DNA of 64,000 nt from Sphingobium nicotianae (GTDB lineage: Bacteria; Pseudomonadota; Alphaproteobacteria; Sphingomonadales; Sphingomonadaceae): NCBI RefSeq assembly GCF_018603885.1, contig NZ_JAHGAW010000009.1, positions 62,001-126,000 on the forward strand, in the 5' to 3' direction. The notes beneath the pieces are model-generated. The model was not told the DNA's origin. It was given only the letters and a program-made list of their open reading frames with translations, and made no database searches. Position 1 is the stretch's first letter; each line of letters starts with the position of its first letter. The translations under genes and the position numbers were made by a program. Shown piece by piece: positions 24,596 through 31,725 of this stretch.

Positions 24596-25102
24596 ATGAC
24601 CGACGCCCGTTATTCCACCCTCGACAATCCCGTCCTCGACTTCGCCTTCGAGTGCCGGCTCATGTTCACCCGCGTCTTCGCCATACCTAACGTCCATAAC
24701 GGCGGCTTCCGCTCGGCGGTTCTGGTCGATCAAGGGCATTTCGAAGGCCCGCGCCTTCGCGGCAAGGCCGTCCCCAACAGCGGCGGCGACTATGCCCATT
24801 TCCGCGACGATGACACTGCCGTCTTCGATGCGCGCTACCTGCTCGAGACCGACGATGGCGAGATTATCTACATGCAGAACAAGGGCTATCTTTGGGGCCG
24901 CAAGCCGGACTCGATGCAGCGCCTGCGCGCCTGGGCCTTTGAGGGCGGCGATCCCGTGGCGCACGAGGATTATTATCTGCGCGCCCAGCCCACCTTCGAG
25001 ACCAGCAAGGGCAAATATGACTGGATGACCCGCCACGTCTTCATCGGCGTCGGCGAGCGCAAGCCGGACGGCAATTTCGTGCGCTATTATGCGTTGACCT
25101 GA
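24596..25102 (+). CDS. DUF3237 family protein
   Basis: A 168-residue protein of the DUF3237 beta-barrel family, recognised from the pattern EVxxGxxxRGxVxPxxGDYxxxR, here GPRLRGKAVPNSGGDYAHFR and ARYLLETDDGEIIYMQNKGY, with the late FETSKGKYDWMTRHVFIG. The biochemical role is not established; homologues often sit beside oxidoreductases of aromatic and lactone metabolism. ATG 24596 is the preferred start, with AGGAAG upstream. It is 14 bases downstream of the quinoprotein and most likely in its operon. Confidence 0.82.
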   Translation: MTDARYSTLDNPVLDFAFECRLMFTRVFAIPNVHNGGFRSAVLVDQGHFEGPRLRGKAVPNSGGDYAHFRDDDTAVFDARYLLETDDGEIIYMQNKGYLWGRKPDSMQRLRAWAFEGGDPVAHEDYYLRAQPTFETSKGKYDWMTRHVFIGVGERKPDGNFVRYYALT

Positions 25103-25151
25103 GGATGTTGGGCCGTCGGCCAGCGCATGCGGCTTTGGGCAGCGGCCGGCG

Positions 25152-25736
25152 TCATGTCGCCCAAGACGATTTACGAAAAGCTTCCGCTTTCTCGAGCAAG
25201 GCTTTGCTGCGTGTGCCGATGGCGATGGCCGGGCAACCTGCGTAAACGGTCCAGCCTTGAAGCGATTTGGTCACCAGGGACATCGCCCCGATGGCAGCTC
25301 CCTCGCCAATGTCGACGGCGGGCAGGACGATCGTGTTGCTGCCGATAATCACATGTCGTCCCAGGCGCACCGGACCGCTCGTAATCTGTCGAAACTCCGC
25401 CGGCACCGTCGGCCCAGTCAGGGCATGGCCACTATAGTCGTCCGAAGCCGAGAAAATGCGAGTGCCGTGCGAGATACCACAGAAATCCGCGATCTCGATT
25501 GCCTCGCTTCCAACGAGCGAGCAATGGGAACCAATGTGGACATGGTCTGCGATCGTTATGGACGTGCCTGCGGACAGGACCGTGAAGGCGTCGATCCGCA
25601 CGTTCGAGCCAATCGATATCGCTTCGCAGTTCGCCACAACGGCAGTGGCGTGAATGCGCACATCGTCCCCGACCTCGGCAAAGCCCAGCCGTCCAATGGC
25701 ATCGGCATCAAGGTAAGCGGCGTTGTGGTCAGTCAT
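25152..25736 (-). CDS. hexapeptide-repeat acyltransferase
   Basis: A 194-residue left-handed beta-helix protein. Repeats of the [LIV]-G-x4 type run from about residue 20 (VGDDVRIHATAVV, IGSNVRIDAFTVL, IADHVHIGSHCSL) to ADFCGISHGTRIFS, then IGSNTIVLPAVDIGEGAAIGAMSLVTKSL near 135-163. This is the O-acetyltransferase type used on sugars in surface polysaccharides. It is the last of three tightly packed minus-strand genes, after a sugar aminotransferase, so an N-acetylation of an amino sugar is likely. Base use is less GC-rich than flanking genes. Confidence 0.85.
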   Translation of the reverse strand: MTDHNAAYLDADAIGRLGFAEVGDDVRIHATAVVANCEAISIGSNVRIDAFTVLSAGTSITIADHVHIGSHCSLVGSEAIEIADFCGISHGTRIFSASDDYSGHALTGPTVPAEFRQITSGPVRLGRHVIIGSNTIVLPAVDIGEGAAIGAMSLVTKSLQGWTVYAGCPAIAIGTRSKALLEKAEAFRKSSWAT

Positions 25737-25741
25737 GGCGA

Positions 25742-26665
25742 TCAGAGGGTTTCACGATAAAGCCGAACGAGTTGCTGGAGATCCCGATTAGCCGATACGG
25801 TCATGTCCCTGGCTAGGAACGCGTCGATGTGTGACGGGAGCAGGAAGGTCCGACGATCCAGTTCGGTTTCCCTGAGATAGTGCAGGACCCTGATTTCGCC
25901 GGGAGCCAGGTTGTTATGTGCATAGTGGATCGGATCGTTCGCGCTATTGTAGGCTGCGTCAATACACTTGATCGTTAAGCCACGCCGATGGGCAATCAAC
26001 GGGAGCGCGATCTGGCATCGCATGTGGCTACCGGTGCGGCGCTTGAGCCAAGCGTCAGTCCAGTGGATGTCAAGGCCCAGCGGTTCGAGCGCCAGCCGGT
26101 TCATCGCGACAAAGCCGAGGTTGAAATAGGCAGGCGCGAGTGGGAGAGATCCATCGACATCCATTGAATAGCGATGCAGCCGCTCGCCCAGCGGAGCGCC
26201 ATACCTATCGAAAATCGCGGGCCAGAACTCCAGCCCCCCTGGGATATCATCGCGATTGATTGGCGGTGGATAGTGCGCCATGTGACCCAGGAGCATCGGT
26301 TCATCCCGCGCAAGATCGTCGAACAGCGGATCAATATCCCGGAGCATCACTGTGTCAGCGTCCGAAAGGATCACGATGTCCGCATCGCCCGCCGGTATGC
26401 TCAGGCGCCAGTTAGCCGTGCCCCATATATCTGCTTCTTCGAACATCGCATCGGGGACTCGGTCCCAGATGACATGATCGCACTCGCTCCACGGATTGGC
26501 GCGGCGGGCCGCATCGAGATCACAATGATCACCGATGACGACACGAAGGCATGCACCCGCATAGGGCCCACCAAGCCGACGCAGTGCGAAATTGAACAAC
26601 CGAACCTGGGCGAAGAAGCCGTCGGTCGGGGAAATCGGAATGCGAAACTCGAGATGTGGCGCCAT
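25742..26665 (-). CDS. glycosyltransferase-like protein with DxD motif
   Basis: A 307-residue protein. ADIVILSDADTVMLRDIDPLFD near residues 92-113 carries the DxD metal/nucleotide-sugar motif at the end of a hydrophobic strand, the pattern of GT-A glycosyltransferases such as GT8. The C-terminal part has HYAHNNLAPGEIRVLHYLRE, with His residues where GT8 enzymes complete the metal site. No signal peptide or membrane segment is seen. It lies between the aminotransferase (3 bases) and acyltransferase (5 bases) genes and is clearly in their operon. Family assignment is by motif only. Confidence 0.6.
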   Translation of the reverse strand: MAPHLEFRIPISPTDGFFAQVRLFNFALRRLGGPYAGACLRVVIGDHCDLDAARRANPWSECDHVIWDRVPDAMFEEADIWGTANWRLSIPAGDADIVILSDADTVMLRDIDPLFDDLARDEPMLLGHMAHYPPPINRDDIPGGLEFWPAIFDRYGAPLGERLHRYSMDVDGSLPLAPAYFNLGFVAMNRLALEPLGLDIHWTDAWLKRRTGSHMRCQIALPLIAHRRGLTIKCIDAAYNSANDPIHYAHNNLAPGEIRVLHYLRETELDRRTFLLPSHIDAFLARDMTVSANRDLQQLVRLYRETL

Positions 26666-26668
26666 AGG

Positions 26669-27802
26669 CTATTCGATCCGGTTCAGCGTGTAACGCAAGC
26701 TGCTGGAGAGGCGGTCGAGAATGGGCTGCGCCTCGACAGCGGTCGCTGAACCGCGCACGGGTAGCGCGACCATTCTTGCTGCAAGATCTTCCGAAATCGG
26801 ACATGCGCCGACCAATCGGACCCTCGGCCACCGCGACAGGCTTGGTCGATAGTATCGCCGGATTTCCATGCCCTCCGAGCCCGCATTCTCGACGAACAGA
26901 TCCGCAGCGCGTTCCGAAGGCATCGCGACCGGAAAAATCTGCCATGGCGCGATACTGTCCTGGGCGGGCGTCACCAGCGTCGAGAACTGGGTCAACATCG
27001 CGAAACAGGCTTTGGCGAAGAGCTGTCGGCGCGCGATGACGCCGCGATAGCGCTCCAACTGCGCCAACGCGACGGCGATGTGCATTTCGGAAATCTTGCC
27101 ATTGAAACCCCAGTGCGGTCCGGCCTCGCTTTGATAGCTCGATAGCGCGAAGTTGAGGGCCGATTGCACGGCGTCCCGACGGGAGGAATGGCAAAAGACC
27201 AAGCCGCCTTCGCCAACGCCGAAAGGTTTGGTCGCATGCAGTGAAAATACCTCGAACAGATCGGCGGCCTCGCAAAAATTCACGCGCGGCACACCCATGC
27301 CGGCCGCGCAATCGATAATGATAATGGCGCCATGCCGACGGCATACGTCGATATGCACGGAGAAATCGAACCGGATACCGAACGGCGCAACGAGGATAAT
27401 CGCGCCGGCACCGCTCATCGTGAGCGCCTCGTCGACTTGGTCTGGGTGCGGGACCCAGTCATCAGATGCGACGTCCATCACGATCGCTTCGAGGCCCGCA
27501 GCGCGAACCGCGCTCAGGGTCGCCGGAAAGGTGAAAGCCGGTATCAGCACCGGTCGTTCGACCTTACAGGCGACGAGCGCTGCAGACAGACCCGCCGTTG
27601 CGCTGCCACAGGGGACACATTCCTCCGCGTCGCTGCCGAATTCCCCAAGCATGCGGTGCGAGAATTCCCGACAGAGCGGCCCGAAATTGCTGTAGTAACC
27701 GCTTTGGTGCATGCGTTCGAGCCAAGGTAGATAATCGGCAGGTTCCGGAAGGTCCGGTACAACTGATTGAATGGCAAATTTAGGCTGGGCACTCTGCGAC
27801 AT
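26669..27802 (-). CDS. DegT/DnrJ/EryC1/StrS-family sugar aminotransferase
   Basis: A 377-residue PLP enzyme. CGSATAGLSAAL (about 65-76) binds the cofactor phosphate, PAFTFPATLSAVRAAGLEAIVMDV is the family core, DCAAGMG holds the PLP-nitrogen Asp, and SLHATKPFGVGEGG has the Schiff-base Lys. It would transaminate a keto-sugar nucleotide (or a keto-cyclitol) with glutamate. It leads a minus-strand operon with a glycosyltransferase-like and an acyltransferase gene. No sugar-nucleotide dehydratase or polysaccharide export genes are nearby. Confidence 0.88.
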   Translation of the reverse strand: MSQSAQPKFAIQSVVPDLPEPADYLPWLERMHQSGYYSNFGPLCREFSHRMLGEFGSDAEECVPCGSATAGLSAALVACKVERPVLIPAFTFPATLSAVRAAGLEAIVMDVASDDWVPHPDQVDEALTMSGAGAIILVAPFGIRFDFSVHIDVCRRHGAIIIIDCAAGMGVPRVNFCEAADLFEVFSLHATKPFGVGEGGLVFCHSSRRDAVQSALNFALSSYQSEAGPHWGFNGKISEMHIAVALAQLERYRGVIARRQLFAKACFAMLTQFSTLVTPAQDSIAPWQIFPVAMPSERAADLFVENAGSEGMEIRRYYRPSLSRWPRVRLVGACPISEDLAARMVALPVRGSATAVEAQPILDRLSSSLRYTLNRIE

Positions 27803-28107
27803 GCCGCACAGCCTATGTGCGGAAAACAGAATCTTGGCAATGACCGATGGAACGCCCAGGATGGGACCATCGCGCCGCTATGCTTGCGCGTCACGCATTT
27901 CAGACGTTGGCTACCTGTGGAGTGAGGAGTTCTGCCGCGCCTGCGCCGAATTGCGACGACAAGTCGGATATCCCATGCTAGGGCCCGTCATCGCCGCGAA
28001 CCTAGCCCGCAAGCTGTCGCCGTGACTGAGAGACATCGCGCTCCCGCTTGCCAGACGGGACGACGCCAGATGATCAGCCATTACCAGAGCCACGCTGCGG
28101 TGCGCGC
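27803..28107. other. 305-base stretch without a confident gene
   Basis: This lies upstream of the aminotransferase operon and of a small plus-strand gene. A plus-strand open frame ends at 28025 and translates to ISDVGYLWSEEFCRACAELR followed by a GYPMLG segment; it could be a gene remnant but matches nothing I can name, and it starts inside the aminotransferase gene. The promoter of the minus-strand operon should lie here; I cannot point to one. Confidence 0.4.
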
Positions 28108-28341
28108 ATGAGCCGCGCCGTCATGATCGACGCTTCTCCGCAGGCCGTCACCGATCTATGCGAGAAGCAGGCCATTCCCATTTCGGTCATCGAGCCGCTG
28201 CAGTCGGGCGGGACGCGCGTCGTCTTCAACAACGCCATCGATGCGCAGAAGATTCGCGTGAGCATGAAGAAGCAGGTGATCGACGGCCCGACCGTCCGCT
28301 CGCCGCTCTATGCCTGCCGGACGCTCACGCCCTATAGCTGA
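28108..28341 (+). CDS. small conserved hypothetical protein
   Basis: A 77-residue protein, MSRAVMIDASPQAVTDLCEK onward, with an alternating strand-helix-strand look (AIPISVIEPL, TRVVFNNAIDAQKIRVSMKK) and no membrane segment. I believe similar short proteins occur in other sphingomonads, but no function is known to me. ATG 28108 is chosen because the 20 in-frame residues upstream are proline-rich and look non-coding. It stands alone, tail to tail with the oxidase gene downstream. Confidence 0.6.
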   Translation: MSRAVMIDASPQAVTDLCEKQAIPISVIEPLQSGGTRVVFNNAIDAQKIRVSMKKQVIDGPTVRSPLYACRTLTPYS

Positions 28342-28468
28342 GCCCTGATCTTACCGGTTGCCACGATGGCCGGGCCGCTGGCGTTTCGCCTGGCTCGGCA
28401 TCGCTCGTGCGCGTCGTTCCGTCGGCTGCAAGGTCGGCGGAACGATTGCACGACGCGCCGAGCATCAG

Positions 28469-29026
28469 TCAGCCGATCGTCAGGCCCTGCGGCCGCCAGG
28501 TGTCGGTGGTGCTCGGGATCGATGCCGTCGTGATTTCCAGCCAAGCCGGCCTGAAGGCGAGCAGCACGAAATCGCGGGGGAAATCAGGGAAGAATTGCTT
28601 GAGCGCCTGGCCCTTGTAGGGATTGCGGCTGGCGATCAGCGCGGGATCGCTCACCATACGCGCCTCGCCCATCAGGCTGGCATAGGCCGCGCTGGCATCG
28701 TCCGCGAAGTGCAGAGTCGCGGTATGATTATGGGCGATCTGCTCCAGCTTGCGCGTGCCCGGCCGCGTCGCCATCCACAGCGTGAAGTCCTCGTCGGGTG
28801 CCGAGACCAGCACGGTGCGCGCCCGCGGCCGGTTCTCAGCATCGACCGTGATCAAGGTGGTGAACATGTCCCTGGCGATCAGCGCGTTGGCCGCCGCAAT
28901 CATCGCCGCCGGCTCGACCGTGCGATAATGTTCCGGCACCGGCGCTGACGCCTGCGCGCGCTCGGCGCCGGCCGCGATCCCGGCCAGCACCGCGCCGATC
29001 AGCACCTCGCGCCGGGCGGCGCTCAT
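28469..29026 (-). CDS. secreted pyridoxamine 5'-phosphate oxidase-like (split-barrel) protein
   Basis: A 185-residue protein. It opens with a Tat-like signal (MSAARREVLIGAVLAGIAAG, cleavage probably after AQASA). The mature part is an FMN-binding split barrel: ALIARDMFTTLITVDAENRPRARTVLV and FTLWMATRPGTRKLEQIAHN are the PNPOx family core. It likely binds a flavin or heme-type cofactor; the reaction is unknown. Its ATG overlaps the stop of the upstream NmrA-like gene (ATGA), so the two are co-translated. Confidence 0.8.
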   Translation of the reverse strand: MSAARREVLIGAVLAGIAAGAERAQASAPVPEHYRTVEPAAMIAAANALIARDMFTTLITVDAENRPRARTVLVSAPDEDFTLWMATRPGTRKLEQIAHNHTATLHFADDASAAYASLMGEARMVSDPALIASRNPYKGQALKQFFPDFPRDFVLLAFRPAWLEITTASIPSTTDTWRPQGLTIG

Positions 29027-29976
29027 GCCGGCTGCGGCGTCGGACCCTTGGCGGCCGCGATCAGCATGTCCCTGTTCTCCTCGATCATCTGACGGACGGA
29101 GCGCGCCTTGCGCCCGGTCAGCCGCTCGACATCGTCTGTGCAAATCTCCAGATAACCCTCGCGGATCGCACGGCCGAAGGTGACCATGTCGTCGCTGTTC
29201 CAGGGGATGCCGCCGACATACTGGTCGTCGACAGGCCGGCGCGGAATGCCCATCGCGTCGAAGATGGCATATTGGGCCTCATCGTCCACCGGAATATGCA
29301 CGAGCGGACAGCCGGTAATCTCCTGGATCAGCGCCGCGACCTCGCCGAACGTCTGCAAGTCTGGTCCGGTAATGTTGTAGATCCTGTTCTCGTGCCCGTC
29401 CGTGGTGAGCGTGGCGACCGCGCAGGCCACGCAATCGTCGCGCCAGACCATCGCCTCGCGACCTTCGCCGGCATTGCTGAACCATTGCCCGCCCGGCATC
29501 ACGCCCGGGCCTGCCATGATGATCATCGCGTCGGCATAATGCGCGTCGCGCAGCGCGGTCCAGGCCATGCCGGAGGCGCGCATGGCGTTCTCGGTCTCGA
29601 TATGGTCGTGGCGCACCTCCGCCGGATTGGCCGGATCGTCGATGCCGATGAAGCTTGTATAGAGGATATGCGCGACGCCTGCTGCCGCCGCCGCATCGAT
29701 CGCCGCCTTGTGCTGGACCACGCGCGCGCCGACGCGCGTTCCGGAGATGAGCAGCATCTTGCGCGCGCCCTGCACGGCCGCCGCCAGCGTCTCTGGCTTG
29801 TCATAGTCGCCATAGCGCACGTCGCAGCCCTGGGCCGCGCGGTCTGCCAGTTTGTTCGGGGAGCGGGTGATGAGGATGAGCTGGTCGGTCAAGCCCTTCG
29901 CGATGAGCATGTCCGTCGCCGCGCGGCCATATTGGCCTGACGCGCCGGTGATCACGATCTTGCCCTGGCCGCTCAT
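29023..29976 (-). CDS. NmrA-like NAD(P)-binding oxidoreductase
   Basis: A 317-residue atypical SDR. ITGASGQYGRAATDML at about 9-24 is the Rossmann glycine motif; the YxxxK pair is not obvious, as in NmrA/quinone oxidoreductase-2 type members. The C-terminal part includes FGEVAALIQEITGCPL, the family's late helix. It probably senses or reduces using NADPH. The ribosome site AGAGGAGAGA lies directly before ATG 29976, partly inside a 10-bp hairpin. It is coupled to the downstream split-barrel gene and follows phoK by 46 bases. Confidence 0.85.
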   Translation of the reverse strand: MSGQGKIVITGASGQYGRAATDMLIAKGLTDQLILITRSPNKLADRAAQGCDVRYGDYDKPETLAAAVQGARKMLLISGTRVGARVVQHKAAIDAAAAAGVAHILYTSFIGIDDPANPAEVRHDHIETENAMRASGMAWTALRDAHYADAMIIMAGPGVMPGGQWFSNAGEGREAMVWRDDCVACAVATLTTDGHENRIYNITGPDLQTFGEVAALIQEITGCPLVHIPVDDEAQYAIFDAMGIPRRPVDDQYVGGIPWNSDDMVTFGRAIREGYLEICTDDVERLTGRKARSVRQMIEENRDMLIAAAKGPTPQPA

Positions 29977-29983
29977 TCTCTCT

Positions 29984-30011
29984 CCTCTGCGTCTTTTGTC
30001 AGACGCAGAGG
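29984..30011 (-). promoter_or_regulatory. intercistronic hairpin beside a ribosome site
   Basis: CCTCTGCGTC (29984-29993) and GACGCAGAGG (30002-30011) form a perfect 10-bp stem with an 8-base loop in the 46-base gap between phoK and the NmrA-like gene. Read on the minus strand, the 3' arm ends in GAGG directly next to AGAGA and the start codon, so folding would hide part of the ribosome site. On either strand the loop side has few T, so it is not a typical terminator. Confidence 0.55.
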
Positions 30012-30022
30012 TGTAGCCAGCC

Positions 30023-31678
30023 CTAGTTCGCCGGGCAACTGCTCGCCGCGCCGGGATCGAGATCGAGGCACTTGCCGTCGATTCCGGTCCTGGGCAGCGC
30101 GAGGCCGATCTGTGCGGCGATGGTCGGGAGAATGTCCACCGTCTCGACGCCCTGCGGCTGTTCCATGTGCGCCATGCCCTTGCGCCAGAACAGAATCGGC
30201 ACGCGCCGGTCATAGTCCCATGGGCTGCCATGGGTCGCGACATAGCCGCCATCGGGATCGGAAATCGGTGTCACCCGCGGCTTGAGCAGCACGAGGAAGT
30301 CGCCCGAGCGCTCGGGATCGAAGCTCGCCTTGGCCTCGGTCAGCAGGCTCCAGCTTTCCGGCGGACCGGCGGGCGCCGGCGCCGCGATCAGCTCCGCCTT
30401 GGTGAAGACGGCGGCCACCTGCCGGTTGGCGCGATAATAAGCCACGGCTTCCTTGAGTACCGTCGCCTTCTGCGCGGGGGTGAGCTGTTTGCCCAGATAG
30501 AAGTCGCCGAACGGGCCGCCACCGAGAATCAGGTCGCCCTTGAAGCTGGTCTTGGCCTGCAGCATCATGTTGGCCTGCCTGGGCGCCAACGCCGGATCGG
30601 AGCGCTCGGCATCGGTGATCGCCTGCTCGCGTTCGCGTTCGGGCAGGTCGTTGCCGCCATGGTCGGCTGTCAGCGCGACCATGTAGTCGATGCCAGCGGC
30701 ATCGAGCATGTCGAAGAACTGCCCGAGATTCTGGTCGAGATTGGCCTGCTGGATGCACATCTCCGCACCGCGCGTGCCATAGGTATGGCCGATATAGTCA
30801 TTCGCCGAGAGGCCCAGGATCAGCAGATCGGTCGCCCCCCCGTTGCCGAGCTTCTGCTCCTCGACCAGCTTGCTGCCGAGTGCCAGCACCGCCGCGTCAT
30901 ATTCGGGCGAGGCGCGGAAATTCTTGAAGTCGCCGCCCTTGCGCGCGAAACGCCCGTTGCCGACGGCCAGATTGGGCGTCACCTGCACCGCGCGATCCAC
31001 GCTCTTGCAGAAGTCCGGCAGGTCCATGGCCGGCCGGTCGGCATCGAGCATCTTGTCGACTGCCATATTGACCTGGCTCACCAGCGGGGTCAGCGGCGTG
31101 CCCTTGTAGCTGGTGAAACCACGCCCGGCCCACCACCAGATCTGATCGACCGCCTTGCCGCCCATCATGACCGCCGCACGATCCTTGCCGGAGATGGAGA
31201 TCACCCGGGAAGCCGGGTTGGCATTCTTCATATAAGTGCCCAAAGTCGGTACCTTGAGGCGCATATTTGAGACAGTGTAATTGCTCGATGTGGTGCCCGG
31301 CACGCTCGGATCCTCGGCGCAATAGACGGTCTTGTCCTCGCGCGTCACCGACTGGTCGATCCACTCATTGGCGATGATGCCGGTGTGGCCGGGGCGATTG
31401 CCGGTCAGGATGGTCGAATGGCCGGGGCAGGTCTCGGTCGCCGCATGGCTCTGATAGCCCTTGGGGAACACCACGCCCTGCTGCAGGCGCGCCAGACCGC
31501 CGGTGTAGGAGGTGCGATATTCCGCGAAGAGATCGGCCGAGTATTGATCGACCGAGATAACCACGATCAGCTTGGGCGGCGTCTGCGCGGGCGCCGGCGG
31601 AGCGGCTGGCTGGGCGAGGGCGGGCGCCGCCGCAGCCAGCAGGGCAGGGGTGAACAGACGAGCGAGACTGCGCTTCAT
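30023..31678 (-). CDS. phoK: PhoK/SPAP-type alkaline phosphatase
   Basis: A 551-residue secreted phosphatase close to Sphingomonas PhoK (SPAP). A signal peptide (to about ALAQP, residue 24) is followed by PPKLIVVISVDQYSADLFAE; the nucleophile is the Thr of ATETCPGHST near residue 83; SGKDRAAVMMGG holds the Lys/Arg phosphate ligands, and LTADHGGNDLPER and ATHGS the zinc ligands. It hydrolyses phosphomonoesters in the periplasm or outside. ATG 31678 has AAGGAG 6 bases upstream. It is divergent from the DsbD-family gene; I see no Pho box in that 47-base gap. Confidence 0.93.
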   Translation of the reverse strand: MKRSLARLFTPALLAAAAPALAQPAAPPAPAQTPPKLIVVISVDQYSADLFAEYRTSYTGGLARLQQGVVFPKGYQSHAATETCPGHSTILTGNRPGHTGIIANEWIDQSVTREDKTVYCAEDPSVPGTTSSNYTVSNMRLKVPTLGTYMKNANPASRVISISGKDRAAVMMGGKAVDQIWWWAGRGFTSYKGTPLTPLVSQVNMAVDKMLDADRPAMDLPDFCKSVDRAVQVTPNLAVGNGRFARKGGDFKNFRASPEYDAAVLALGSKLVEEQKLGNGGATDLLILGLSANDYIGHTYGTRGAEMCIQQANLDQNLGQFFDMLDAAGIDYMVALTADHGGNDLPEREREQAITDAERSDPALAPRQANMMLQAKTSFKGDLILGGGPFGDFYLGKQLTPAQKATVLKEAVAYYRANRQVAAVFTKAELIAAPAPAGPPESWSLLTEAKASFDPERSGDFLVLLKPRVTPISDPDGGYVATHGSPWDYDRRVPILFWRKGMAHMEQPQGVETVDILPTIAAQIGLALPRTGIDGKCLDLDPGAASSCPAN

Positions 31679-31725
31679 CAAAATCTCCTTGGGAAGGCCG
31701 CGGGGGGCGCCTAGAAGGTCGGCCG

